Assembly (NCBI RefSeq): GCF_014268815.2
Contig: NZ_JABWRE020000001.1
Span: 2,361,001-2,425,000, forward strand
Direction of reading: 5' to 3'
DNA length: 64,000 nt
DNA from: Pseudomonas urmiensis
GTDB lineage: Bacteria; Pseudomonadota; Gammaproteobacteria; Pseudomonadales; Pseudomonadaceae
This document shows positions 56,360 to 64,000 of this stretch, in pieces. How positions within the stretch are numbered: position 1 is the stretch's first letter; every line of letters begins with the position of its first letter. Below the pieces are notes generated by a model. It was not told where the DNA came from and did not search any database. It saw only the letters and a program-made list of their open reading frames with translations. A program made the position numbers and the translations under genes.

Positions 56360-57241
56360 ATGAATAACAATAAAGCCTGTAGCGCCCGCTTGCCTGGCCA
56401 TTCGCTGCTGCTGCCAACCGTGCTCAGCCTGCTGGCGTTCGCTGCCAACTCCTTGTTTTGCCGCCTGGCCCTGCGCGATGGCGCGATAGATGCCAATAGC
56501 TTTACCGCCCTACGGCTGGGCAGCGGTGCGGTCTTTCTCGCCAGTGTGCTGTGGTTCAGCCAGGGTAGACGGGCGCCGCGCGGCAGTTGGGCGGCGAGCC
56601 TGGCATTGTTCGCCTATGCCTGGCTGTTTTCCCTCGCCTACCTGCAATTGGGCGCAGGGGTCGGGGCGTTGATCCTGTTCGGCGCGGTGCAGGTGAGCAT
56701 GTTCGCCTATGGCCTGTTCAGGGGTGAGTCACTGCAGCGGCGGGTGATGCTGGGCATGCTGATCGCCTTTACTGGGCTGATTGCCCTGCTGCTACCCGGC
56801 GCCGATGCGCCGCCCTTGGCTAGCGCCCTGATCATGCTGGTCGCGGGTGTGGCGTGGGGCGCTTATTCAGTGCTGGGCAAGGGGTCGGCTGACCCGCTGG
56901 CAGATACTGCCGGTAATTTCCTGCGCAGCTTGCCACTGCTGCTGGCGCTGGGGCTGGGGCTAATCTTCAGCGGCGCACGAGCACAGCTGAGTAGCGAAGG
57001 CGTGCTCTACGCGCTCGGCTCCGGGGTACTGGCGTCCGGTGCTGGCTACAGCCTGTGGTATGGGGTGGTGAAATACCTCAGCGCCCAGCAAGCCGCGACG
57101 CTGCAACTGAGCGTGCCGGTCATTGCGGCGCTGGGTGGGGTCATGCTGCTGGGCGAGCCGTTGTCCTGGCGCTTGAGCCTGACCTCACTGGTGGTGCTCG
57201 GCGGCGTGGCGCTGGCGTTGAAGCCAGCGCGCAGGGAGTGA
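56360..57241 (+). CDS. EamA/DMT-family transporter
   Basis: 293 residues from the ATG at 56360 (an AGGTG site just upstream; the frame also has a GTG at 56354). Ten membrane helices in two EamA repeats (ANSLFCRLALRDGAIDANSFTALRLGSGA; VAGVAWGAYSVLGKGSADPLADTAGNFLRS), the usual topology of drug/metabolite exporters. Substrate unknown. It ends 6 bp from the YeeE/YedE gene on the other strand. Confidence 0.88.
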   Translation: MNNNKACSARLPGHSLLLPTVLSLLAFAANSLFCRLALRDGAIDANSFTALRLGSGAVFLASVLWFSQGRRAPRGSWAASLALFAYAWLFSLAYLQLGAGVGALILFGAVQVSMFAYGLFRGESLQRRVMLGMLIAFTGLIALLLPGADAPPLASALIMLVAGVAWGAYSVLGKGSADPLADTAGNFLRSLPLLLALGLGLIFSGARAQLSSEGVLYALGSGVLASGAGYSLWYGVVKYLSAQQAATLQLSVPVIAALGGVMLLGEPLSWRLSLTSLVVLGGVALALKPARRE

Positions 57242-57247
57242 TGCGCC

Positions 57248-58468
57248 TTAGCAGCCGCTCAAGGCGGGGGCGCGGCGTTCGCCAGCAAAGAACATCGGCC
57301 GCAGGCGCACGCCGATCAAGTTGCCCGTGTACGCCGCAACCAACCACAACCAGCCATGTACGCTGCCCGAGGCGATACCACTGAAATAGGCGCCAATGTT
57401 GCAGCCGTAGGCCAGGCGCGAACCATAGCCCAGCAGCAGGCCGCCGATCACCGCCGCAATCAGCGAAGGCAGCGGGATCTTCAAGCTTGGCGCAAAACGA
57501 CCGGCCAGACCCGCCGCCAGCAGCGCGCCGAGCACGATGCCGATATCCATCACCGTAGTGATGTCCTGCCACAAGGGCGCTGCCAGCGCCTTGGCATTGG
57601 CCGGCGCCTGCCAGAACACCCAGTTGCCGACATCCACACCCAGGCCGCTGAGGGTCTTGGCGCCCCACAGTGCGAAGGCCGAAGTGATACCCCATGGACG
57701 ACCCGCCAGGGCCAAGGTGGCGTAGTTCAGCAGCGCCAGGGCGACAGCGCCCCAGAGCAAAGGCCAAGGCCCGCGCACAAAGCGCCCCAGGCCCTGATGC
57801 GCACTGGCAACTGGCGCTTCAAGCTGGCCATGGCGGCGTTTTTCCAGCAGCACAGTGACCCAGGCAATCAGGGCAAATACTGCCAGGCTCGCCAGCAGCG
57901 CCGGGGTCACGCCCCAGGCCTGGACAATCGAGGTCGCCGGGAATGACGGCAAGGCAAACCACCAGTCGGCATGATGGGTTGCAGTGACCGAGCCGATGAT
58001 GAAGAACAGCAGCGTCACCAGCATCCGCGCGTTACCGCCGCCGACCGTGAACAGCGTCCCGGAGGCACAACCACCGCCAAGCTGCATGCCAATGCCGAAG
58101 ATGAACGCACCGAACACCACCGACACGCCTGCCGGGGCGACCAGGCCCGTGACCGGACTGCCGAACAGGCTGCCAGCCGACAGCGCCGGGAAGAACAGCA
58201 GCACGGCCAAAGCCAGCATGATCATCTGCGCGCGCAGGCCTGCCCCACGACGTTCGTTGATGAACACCCGCCAGGCTGAGGTGAAACCAAAAGCGGCGTG
58301 ATAGAGCGTCAACCCCAGCGCAGCGCCAACGATCAGCAGCAACACCTGCTTGAAGCCGGCGTTGAGATTGACGAACCAGGCACCGGCCACTAGCAAGGTC
58401 AGGGCGACCAAGGGGGCGCCTAGGCGGCGCGGTACAGGTGAGGCAGTTGCAGAAAGACCCATCGGCAT
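57248..58468 (-). CDS. YeeE/YedE family sulfur-compound transporter (TsuA-like)
   Basis: 406 residues, longer than the E. coli protein (about 350), with about 12 hydrophobic segments. It carries the family cysteine motifs GGGCASGTLFTVGGGN near residue 155 and AYGCNIGAYFSGIASGS near 375, plus the second-half AGRPWGITSAFALWGAKTL. TsuA moves thiosulfate through a cysteine relay without external energy coupling. No TusA/YeeD sulfur carrier is adjacent. A second ATG at 58462 could be the start; the ribosome site is weak. Divergent from a methyltransferase. Confidence 0.88.
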   Translation of the reverse strand: MPMGLSATASPVPRRLGAPLVALTLLVAGAWFVNLNAGFKQVLLLIVGAALGLTLYHAAFGFTSAWRVFINERRGAGLRAQMIMLALAVLLFFPALSAGSLFGSPVTGLVAPAGVSVVFGAFIFGIGMQLGGGCASGTLFTVGGGNARMLVTLLFFIIGSVTATHHADWWFALPSFPATSIVQAWGVTPALLASLAVFALIAWVTVLLEKRRHGQLEAPVASAHQGLGRFVRGPWPLLWGAVALALLNYATLALAGRPWGITSAFALWGAKTLSGLGVDVGNWVFWQAPANAKALAAPLWQDITTVMDIGIVLGALLAAGLAGRFAPSLKIPLPSLIAAVIGGLLLGYGSRLAYGCNIGAYFSGIASGSVHGWLWLVAAYTGNLIGVRLRPMFFAGERRAPALSGC

Positions 58469-58577
58469 ACTCGGATAACAGTGAAACGGGGCGCGAGTAT
58501 ACCGCCGTGCGCCTGCCAGTGCTCGCCGCCAGGCAAACGCCTATGCTTGCCGTTACCCCTCAACTGCGGAGCTGCAG

Positions 58578-59252
58578 ATGCCCTCAGCCGACGACGCGCT
58601 GCTGCAAAGCTGGCAGCATAATGCCCAAGCCTGGATCGAGGCCATTCGCAGCGGTGCGATCGAAAGCCGCCGCCAGGTCACCGACCAGGCGATCCTGCTC
58701 GCCGTGCTTGGCCAGCAACCTGAGCGGGTGCTGGACTTGGGCTGCGGCGAAGGCTGGTTGTTGCGCGCCCTGGCTGAGCGCGGCATTGCCGCCGTTGGCG
58801 TGGATGGTGATACAACGCTGGTGCAGGCCGCTAGGGCGGCGGGCTCGACGCACGTGCACCTGGGCAGTTACGAGCAGTTGGCCGAGGCCCAGGTGGATGT
58901 CGGCACAGCGTACGACTTGATCTGCGCCAACTTTGCCCTGCTGCAGCAGGACATCATTCCCCTGCTGACAGCCGTCAGCAGTCTGCTCAGGCCTGGCGGG
59001 GTGCTAGTGATCCAGACCTTGCATCCTTGGGCGGTCGCCAATGGCGATTACCAGGACGGCTGGCGGGAAGAGTCATTTGCCGGATTCCAAGGGCAGTGGC
59101 AGCCGATGCCCTGGTACTTTCGCACGTTATCGAGTTGGTTGCGGGCTTTGGAAATGGCGGGGTTGAGGCTGGTCAGTGTGGACGAGCCGCAGCATCCACA
59201 GAGCGCCGTGCCACAGTCGCTGCTGATGGTGGCTGGGCGGCTGGCTGAATAG
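58578..59252 (+). CDS. Class I SAM-dependent methyltransferase
   Basis: 224 residues from the ATG at 58578 (GGAG six bases upstream). Rossmann-type methyltransferase with motif I VLDLGCGEGWLLRALAERG (about 50-68), motif II GVDGDTTLVQAA, motif IV YDLICANFALLQQD and post-motif RPGGVLVIQTLHPWA. The Trp/Tyr-rich segment DGWREESFAGFQGQWQPMPWYFRTLSSW suggests a small-molecule substrate, but it is not identifiable. Stand-alone gene between the YeeE/YedE transporter and a beta-propeller protein. Confidence 0.87.
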   Translation: MPSADDALLQSWQHNAQAWIEAIRSGAIESRRQVTDQAILLAVLGQQPERVLDLGCGEGWLLRALAERGIAAVGVDGDTTLVQAARAAGSTHVHLGSYEQLAEAQVDVGTAYDLICANFALLQQDIIPLLTAVSSLLRPGGVLVIQTLHPWAVANGDYQDGWREESFAGFQGQWQPMPWYFRTLSSWLRALEMAGLRLVSVDEPQHPQSAVPQSLLMVAGRLAE

Positions 59253-59333
59253 CGGTCATTGCCACGTAGTCGAAGAGGCCGGTTCTGACACGACAACGCC
59301 ATTGGCTGCACAAATCCGTAACTGGTCCATTTG

Positions 59334-60239
59334 TCAGTCGTCTGTCAGCTGCTTGGGGCTGACCTTGGCAACCTTCTGCTCAGCGGGCGGCATCAGGTGC
59401 AAGACGCGATTACGCCCGCCTTCGGCCAGCAGATAACCGCCCTTGCCGTCGGCGACGATCGCCTGCGGCGCCTTGAGGAACGACAGCATGGTCTGGCGCT
59501 GGCCTTGGGCATCGATCAGCAGCAAGCGGGCGCGGTGGGTGGAGTCTTCGCTGATCCACAGGCCGCGCTGGTCGCACATGAGAAAGGTCGGATTGCGCAG
59601 GCCTTGCACCACGACCGGGTCGTTGCCGTCATCACTGAGTGCGCGAACCTTGCCCTCGCCCTTCTGGGTGTAGAGCAGCCGACCATCATGGCAACGGGTC
59701 AGACCCTCGGTCTCGGTCAGGCCTGAGCGCAGGACATCGAGCTGGCCGCTGTGCCAGTCGTAGCGCATCAGCCGGCCATTGCCGCGACGGTCCTCGATGG
59801 CGTAGAGGTAATCGCCATCGTTCCACAAGCCCTGCACGCTCTCGCCTTCGAACAACGGGGTGATCTTGCCGTCACGCTGCAGGCTGACCGGCGCCTTGCC
59901 ACCTTCCTGGCTGAATACCCAGCCGCCTTCGACGGCCACCATGCCATCGGGCTTGGACAGGCCGTCGACCACCACCACCCGGTCACCCTGGGCGGTGATC
60001 TTGAGGATGCTACCGCGCCCATCGTCGAGCTCGCGACTGACCAGCAGGCTGCCATCGGCTTGCGGTAGCAGTGAGGCGGCCTTGGCGACCGAGGTGTGCA
60101 GCACGCTGACCTGCCAGCCCGTGGTCGCTTGCACCGGGTAGAAACCCTGCCAGGCGAAAAAGCCCAGCGCGCTGACCACGACCGCAGCCGTGGCACCCAA
60201 GGTGATTCGTACACCGCGCTTGCGCAACACCTGCAACAT
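59334..60239 (-). CDS. SMP-30/NHL-like beta-propeller protein, membrane-anchored
   Basis: 301 residues from the ATG at 60239 (GAGGAG eight bases upstream). A short basic N terminus and one hydrophobic segment (VRITLGATAAVVVSALGFFAW) act as a signal anchor. Then come repeated blades with DG.G.I and LPQADGSLLVSRELDDGRGS, GLSKPDGMVAVEGGWVFSQEG, GLTETEGLTRCHDGRLLY and LKAPQAIVADGKGGYLLAEGG, typical of SMP-30/gluconolaconase or NHL propellers. Periplasmic. Catalysis not demonstrated; I do not see the full SMP-30 metal set. Convergent with the methyltransferase. Confidence 0.7.
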   Translation of the reverse strand: MLQVLRKRGVRITLGATAAVVVSALGFFAWQGFYPVQATTGWQVSVLHTSVAKAASLLPQADGSLLVSRELDDGRGSILKITAQGDRVVVVDGLSKPDGMVAVEGGWVFSQEGGKAPVSLQRDGKITPLFEGESVQGLWNDGDYLYAIEDRRGNGRLMRYDWHSGQLDVLRSGLTETEGLTRCHDGRLLYTQKGEGKVRALSDDGNDPVVVQGLRNPTFLMCDQRGLWISEDSTHRARLLLIDAQGQRQTMLSFLKAPQAIVADGKGGYLLAEGGRNRVLHLMPPAEQKVAKVSPKQLTDD

Positions 60240-60394
60240 CCAGTCGACTCCTCTGAGAGCAGGCGATGCTAGCAAGGGGATGTGAAAAAAATGTCGTGGG
60301 AGCGTTGCCGGCTTGCGTTCTCCAGCGTTGTGAAAAGCGAGCGCGGCCCATGTGGCGTTCACGCAATGGCCTGGCCAGACCACTCCTGGCCATA

Positions 60395-60460
60395 CCACAA
60401 AAGGATATAAAAATAACAAAACATTCTAACCAAATGGAATTAAGAAATTGAAAGCCTCAA
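60395..60460 (+). promoter_or_regulatory. AT-rich promoter region of the sulfonate-type operon
   Basis: A sharply AT-rich block (ATATAAAAATAACAAAACATTC, then AAATGGAATTAAGAAATTG) within a GC-rich genome, 55-120 bp upstream of the GTG at 60515. Such AT-rich leaders are typical of sulfur-starvation genes in Pseudomonas under CysB control; this is inference only. Confidence 0.4.
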
Positions 60461-60514
60461 GCCTGCTCCTTACTCTCAGGTCATTTTTCCAGCGCCTGAT
60501 CAGGAGCCCATCCC

Positions 60515-61495
60515 GTGCCTACCCGTGCCTTCTCCCCCCTGCGCCGCCTGTTGCTCGGCGGCCTGCTGGCCAGCGTTGCCAGCGCCCTGCTGCCCTGGTC
60601 CAGTGCGGTTGCCGACGACGCCAAGACCCTGCGCATCGGCTACCAGAAATTCAACAGCATCAATATCCTCAAGGGCAGCGGTGCCCTGGAAAAGGCCCTC
60701 GCGCCGCAAGGCGTCAAGGTCAGCTGGCATGAATTTGCCGCCGGCCCGCAACTGCTCGAAGCACTGAGTACCGGCGCCATCGACCTTGGCCACGCGGCCG
60801 ATGCACCCTCGGTGTTCGCCCAGGCCGCAGGCAAGCCGGTGGTCTACCTGGCCGCCGAACAACCCTACCCGCGCGGCATCGGCTTGGTGGTGCGCGAGCA
60901 GGACCACATCGCCAGCGTGCAAGACCTCAAAGGTAAGCGCGTCGCCACCGGTCGTGGCTGGAACGCCCAATACCTGCTGGCCGTGGCCCTGCAGCAAGCC
61001 GGCCTGAGCTACCAGGACATCACCCCAGCCTACGTCAACAATGCCGCCGACGCCGTCGCCGCCCTGCAGTCGGGCAGCGTACAAGCCTCGACCCTGTGGG
61101 ATCCGTTCCTGGCCGCCGCCGAGCAGCAACCGGGCCTGAAGAACCTGCGTGATGGCAGTGGCCTGAGCAACAACCGCACCTTCTATCTCTCCACAGCAGC
61201 TTTTGCTGACCAACACCGCGAGCTGCTCAAGACCTTCTTCAGCGAGCTGGCCAAAGTCAGCCAGTGGGCCAATGCCAAGCCTGCCGAGGTGGCTAGCCTG
61301 CTGGCACCGCAACTGGGCATCAGCGCCAACGTGCTGGAAGTGGCCAGCGAACGGCGCAACTACAACGCGGTAGCGATCACCCCGCAGATCGTCGCCGAGC
61401 AGCAAAAGCTGGCCGACACCTTCCAGGGCCTGGGCCTGATCCCGCACAAGCTCAGCGTGGCTGACGCGGTCTATCCAACCGCCGTGCTGCCCTGA
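60515..61495 (+). CDS. Aliphatic sulfonate-type ABC transporter substrate-binding protein (SsuA-like)
   Basis: 326 residues with a GTG start (AGGAG eight bases upstream) and a signal peptide (PLRRLLLGGLLASVASALLPWSSAVADD). Family SBP of the SsuA/NMT1 class with the motifs LRIGYQKFNSINILKGSGALEKAL, SWHEFAAGPQLLEALSTGAIDLGHAADAPSVFAQAAG and KGKRVATGRGWNAQYLL. Binding proteins of this class take up sulfonates or related organosulfur compounds. No permease or ATPase gene lies near; the next gene is a flavin monooxygenase 16 bp on, so the pair is one transcript. It may borrow a transporter encoded elsewhere. Confidence 0.88.
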   Translation: MPTRAFSPLRRLLLGGLLASVASALLPWSSAVADDAKTLRIGYQKFNSINILKGSGALEKALAPQGVKVSWHEFAAGPQLLEALSTGAIDLGHAADAPSVFAQAAGKPVVYLAAEQPYPRGIGLVVREQDHIASVQDLKGKRVATGRGWNAQYLLAVALQQAGLSYQDITPAYVNNAADAVAALQSGSVQASTLWDPFLAAAEQQPGLKNLRDGSGLSNNRTFYLSTAAFADQHRELLKTFFSELAKVSQWANAKPAEVASLLAPQLGISANVLEVASERRNYNAVAITPQIVAEQQKLADTFQGLGLIPHKLSVADAVYPTAVLP

Positions 61496-61511
61496 CGCCA
61501 AGGAGACCTGG

Positions 61512-62876
61512 ATGTCACGCCCGATCCGTTTCAACGCCTTCAGCAGGAACGCCGCCAGCCACCAGTCGCCAGGCTTGTGGCGCCACCCACGCAATACCAG
61601 CGTGCAGTTCAATCGCCTGGACTACTGGACCGACCTTGCTCGCCTGCTGGAGCGCGGCCTGTTCGATGCGCTGTTCATCGCTGACGTACTGGGTATCTAC
61701 GACGTCTATCAGGGCGGTCCAGAGGCGGCCCTGCGCGGTGGCGTGCAGGTGCCGGTGAATGATCCGCTGCTGCTGGTCCCGGCCATGGCCGGGGTCACCG
61801 AGCACCTGGGCTTTGGCGTGACATTCTCGCTGACCTACGAACACCCCTACCCCTTCGCCCGGCGCATGTCGACCCTCGATCATCTGAGCAACGGCCGGGT
61901 CGGTTGGAACATCGTCACCGGCTACCTGGACAGCGCCGCGCGCAACCTGGGGTTGGACCGCCAGCTGGGCCACGACCAGCGTTACGACCTGGCCGATGAG
62001 TACCTGCAAGTGCTGTACAAACTGTGGGAGAAAAGCTGGGACGACGACGCGGTACTGCTTGAGCGGGACAGCGGGCGCTACATCGATCCGTCCCGCGTAC
62101 ACCCAATCGGCCATCATGGCCAGCACTTCCAGGTCCCCGGCATGCACCTGTGCCAGCCCTCACCCCAGCGCACCCCGGTGCTGTTCCAGGCCGGCGCCTC
62201 GGCACGCGGTCAGGCGTTTGCCGCGCAGCATGCCGAGTGCGTGTTCATCAGCGGCCCGTCGCCGACGGTGCTGCGCCGCTATGCCGACGGCGTGCGCCAC
62301 GCCAGCGCCGCGGCTGGCCGTGGTCGCGACGAGGTACTGATCTACGCCCAAGCGCTGCTGATCGTCGGCCACAGCCGCGAACAGGCCCAGGCACGTTTTG
62401 CCGAGTACCGGCGCTATGTCGACCTCGACGCCGCGCTGGCCCTGCTGTCTGGCTGGACCGGCATCGACTTCGCCGGGCTCGACCCGGATGCACTGATCGA
62501 GTACGTCGAAAATGACGCCGGCCGGGCGGCCCTGGCCGCCTTCACCGCAGCCGACCCGAACCGCCGCTGGACGGTGCGCGAGGCTGCTGAGTTCATTGGC
62601 CTGGGCGGACGCGGCCCGGTGTTGGTGGGCAGTGCCAGCGAAGTGGCCGATCAACTCGAGGTGTGGCTGGATGAGACCGGCATCGACGGCTTCAACCTGA
62701 CCTACGCGGTGCAACCGGACGATCTGCACAACGTGGTCGAGCTGCTGGTGCCCGAGCTGCAGCGCCGTGGCCGCTATCCTCTTGCCTATCAGGACGGCAG
62801 CTTGCGCCACAAGCTGTTCGGCCAAGGCGATCGCCTGCCGGAGCAGCATGCGGGGCGCAACGTCAGCATTCAGTAA
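61512..62876 (+). CDS. FMN-dependent LLM-class monooxygenase (NtaA/SnaA/DszA family)
   Basis: 454 residues, typical for this two-component flavin monooxygenase family. Markers: RFNAFSRNAASHQSPGLWRHP at the N terminus, DALFIADVLGIYDVYQGG, the FMN-binding MSTLDHLSNGRVGWNIVTGYLDSAARNLG, YDLADEYLQVLYKLWEKSW, and PVLFQAGASARGQAFAAQHAECVF. It uses FMNH2 from a separate reductase and oxygen to cleave C-S or C-N bonds; with the upstream sulfonate-type binding protein, desulfonation of an organosulfur compound is the leading guess. No flavin reductase is in the window. Confidence 0.88.
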   Translation: MSRPIRFNAFSRNAASHQSPGLWRHPRNTSVQFNRLDYWTDLARLLERGLFDALFIADVLGIYDVYQGGPEAALRGGVQVPVNDPLLLVPAMAGVTEHLGFGVTFSLTYEHPYPFARRMSTLDHLSNGRVGWNIVTGYLDSAARNLGLDRQLGHDQRYDLADEYLQVLYKLWEKSWDDDAVLLERDSGRYIDPSRVHPIGHHGQHFQVPGMHLCQPSPQRTPVLFQAGASARGQAFAAQHAECVFISGPSPTVLRRYADGVRHASAAAGRGRDEVLIYAQALLIVGHSREQAQARFAEYRRYVDLDAALALLSGWTGIDFAGLDPDALIEYVENDAGRAALAAFTAADPNRRWTVREAAEFIGLGGRGPVLVGSASEVADQLEVWLDETGIDGFNLTYAVQPDDLHNVVELLVPELQRRGRYPLAYQDGSLRHKLFGQGDRLPEQHAGRNVSIQ

Positions 62877-63009
62877 TCAAATACCGGGTATTTCAACATT
62901 TAATTTGTGGATGGCAGTGCACGGACCCTATCCTGTCCGTGCATCCCCTGCGGCGCACCGGCCGGTGCGGTTTCCGGCACGGGGAGAGAACAACAAGTCG
63001 AGACTGTCC

Positions 63010-63846
63010 ATGTCGAATCACTCCTACTTCGCCCCTCACGGTGGGCACCCCGCTCAAACCGAGCTGCTGACTGACCGTGCCATGTTCACCGAAGCCTATG
63101 CCGTCATCCCCAAGGGCGTGATGCGTGACATCGTCACCAGCCACCTGCCGTTCTGGGACAAGATGCGCATGTGGGTCATCGCCCGTCCGCTGACCGGTTT
63201 TGCCGAGACCTTCTCGCAGTACATCGTCGAAGTCGCGCCAGAAGGCGGCAGCGAGCGCCCAGAGCTGGACCCGAATGCCGAAGCGGTGCTGTTCGTGGTC
63301 GAGGGTGAGATCGACATCACCCTGGAAGGCAAGCCCCACACCCTGGCCCCAGGCGGCTATGCGTTCATCGCCCCGGGCGCCGAGTGGAGCCTGCGCAACC
63401 ACAGCAAGGCCAACGTCACCTTCCACTGGCTGCGCAAGCACTACCAGAAGGTCGAAGGCCTGGACCTGCCAGAATCCTTCGTCACCCACCGCGACAAGGC
63501 CCAGGTGATCGAGATGCCGGGCACCGAAGGCGCGTGGAAAACCACCCGCTTCGTCGACATGGCCGATATGCGCCACGACATGCACGTCAACATCGTGACC
63601 TTCCAGCCAGGCGGTGTGATTCCGTTCGCTGAGACCCACGTCATGGAACACGGCCTGTACGTACTGGAAGGCAAGGCGGTGTATCGCCTGAACCAGGACT
63701 GGGTCGAGGTTGAAGCCGGTGACTTCATGTGGCTGCGCGCCTTCTGCCCGCAAGCGTGCTACTCCGGCGGTCCAGGTCCGTTCAGCTACCTGCTGTACAA
63801 GGACGTTAACCGTCATGTGCACCTGACCCTCAACCCAAAGCGTTGA
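63010..63846 (+). CDS. (S)-ureidoglycine aminohydrolase-type double cupin (bifunctional allantoicase/UgaH annotation)
   Basis: 278 residues from the ATG at 63010; the longer frame is an antisense/out-of-frame extension into the monooxygenase gene. Two cupin halves (about 60-135 and 185-270), MFTEAYAVIPKGVMRDIVTSHLPFW at the N terminus, VEGEIDITLEGKPHTLAPGGYAFIAPGAEWSLRNHS in the first and IPFAETHVMEHGLYVLEGKAVYRLN, the metal-site His/Glu set, in the second. It releases ammonia from (S)-ureidoglycine to give ureidoglycolate, in purine breakdown. The ribosome site is weak. No other allantoin-pathway gene is in the window. Confidence 0.92.
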   Translation: MSNHSYFAPHGGHPAQTELLTDRAMFTEAYAVIPKGVMRDIVTSHLPFWDKMRMWVIARPLTGFAETFSQYIVEVAPEGGSERPELDPNAEAVLFVVEGEIDITLEGKPHTLAPGGYAFIAPGAEWSLRNHSKANVTFHWLRKHYQKVEGLDLPESFVTHRDKAQVIEMPGTEGAWKTTRFVDMADMRHDMHVNIVTFQPGGVIPFAETHVMEHGLYVLEGKAVYRLNQDWVEVEAGDFMWLRAFCPQACYSGGPGPFSYLLYKDVNRHVHLTLNPKR

Positions 63847-63859
63847 GTTCAGGCTGAGA

Positions 63860-63888
63860 ATATTGGGGCTGCGCTGCGGCCCCAATAT
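63860..63888 (+). terminator. Hairpin terminator after the ureidoglycine aminohydrolase gene
   Basis: Perfect 10-bp arms ATATTGGGGC (63860-63869) and GCCCCAATAT (63879-63888) around a 9-base loop, 13 bp past the stop. The T-tract is weak, so termination may be partial or rho-assisted. Confidence 0.65.
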
Positions 63889-63952
63889 CTGCCACCCCTT
63901 CGAAGTTTTTGGCCATACTAGAAATCGATACCCTCAACAGCGGCCCACGACC

Positions 63953-64000
63953 ATGCCCCGCCCCCGCCTGCTGGTCGCTTTGTTATTCCTGCTCCCGCTC
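63953..64000 (+). CDS. Start of a gene cut by the window edge; exported or membrane protein
   Basis: The ATG at 63953 opens MPRPRLLVALLFLLPL, a positively charged start and a leucine-rich stretch like a signal peptide or anchor. Only 16 residues are visible, so no function can be given. No strong ribosome site is seen upstream (CGGCCCACGACC). Confidence 0.4.
   Translation, partial: MPRPRLLVALLFLLPL

Overview
The window is a high-GC Gram-negative chromosome segment whose gene content and order (mux RND operon, D-lysine/pipecolate genes, galactarate genes, gluconate operon, DUF1272/DUF1652/DUF3313 proteins, REP-type GCGGGC hairpins) point to a Pseudomonas of the P. putida group. This assignment comes from recognising proteins and synteny by eye, not from a search. 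I see no rRNA, tRNA, CRISPR array, IS element or prophage. Almost everything looks like resident chromosome, with one stand-alone tyrosine recombinase as the only mobility-type gene.

Layout. 1-1.6 kb: end of a cobalamin block (cobE, cobM) and a DUF1272 protein. 1.8-7 kb: BvgA/BvgS-like two-component system with a convergent, soluble PAS-PAS chemotaxis transducer. 7.1-10.3 kb: gluconate module gnuR / gnuK-gntT with three copies of a likely GnuR operator. 10.8-15.4 kb: NtrC-type response regulator with two tandem paralogous sensor kinases. 15.5-18.9 kb: lytic transglycosylase, an isolated gspG-gspF pair and the recombinase. 19-23.5 kb: DUF1345 and DUF1652 proteins, a MucR-like MHYT-GGDEF-EAL protein, a DUF3313 lipoprotein and a small protein. 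23.6-34.7 kb: OmpR/EnvZ-type two-component system convergent with a muxABC-opmB tripartite efflux operon. 34.9-36.8 kb: tpx and a SdaC-like amino acid transporter.

37.1-44.9 kb is a D-amino acid (D-lysine) catabolic and uptake locus: aminotransferase amaC, piperideine-2-carboxylate reductase dpkA, and divergently an RpiR regulator, a polar amino acid ABC transporter and D-amino acid dehydrogenase amaD. A TGACAG inverted repeat sits in the divergent promoter. 45.3-53.1 kb: a class-I-amidotransferase-like C26 hydrolase, then the galactarate/glucarate route to 2-oxoglutarate (kdgD, gudP, garD, dioxovalerate dehydrogenase) with its FadR-type GntR regulator. A shared AGTTGTACGAT element lies upstream of kdgD and of the regulator.

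53.1-64 kb is a mixed accessory stretch: AraC regulator / TauE-like exporter, DUF998 protein, small secreted protein, EamA exporter, YeeE/YedE sulfur transporter, SAM methyltransferase, beta-propeller protein, a sulfonate-type binding protein followed by an LLM flavin monooxygenase, and a ureidoglycine aminohydrolase-type double cupin. The last bases start another, cut-off gene. I found no clearly new multi-gene defence or mobile system. The most interesting signals are the candidate regulatory palindromes, the tandem sensors, the orphan gspGF pair, the orphan recombinase with its upstream inverted repeat, and the transporter-less sulfonate-type binding protein/monooxygenase pair.
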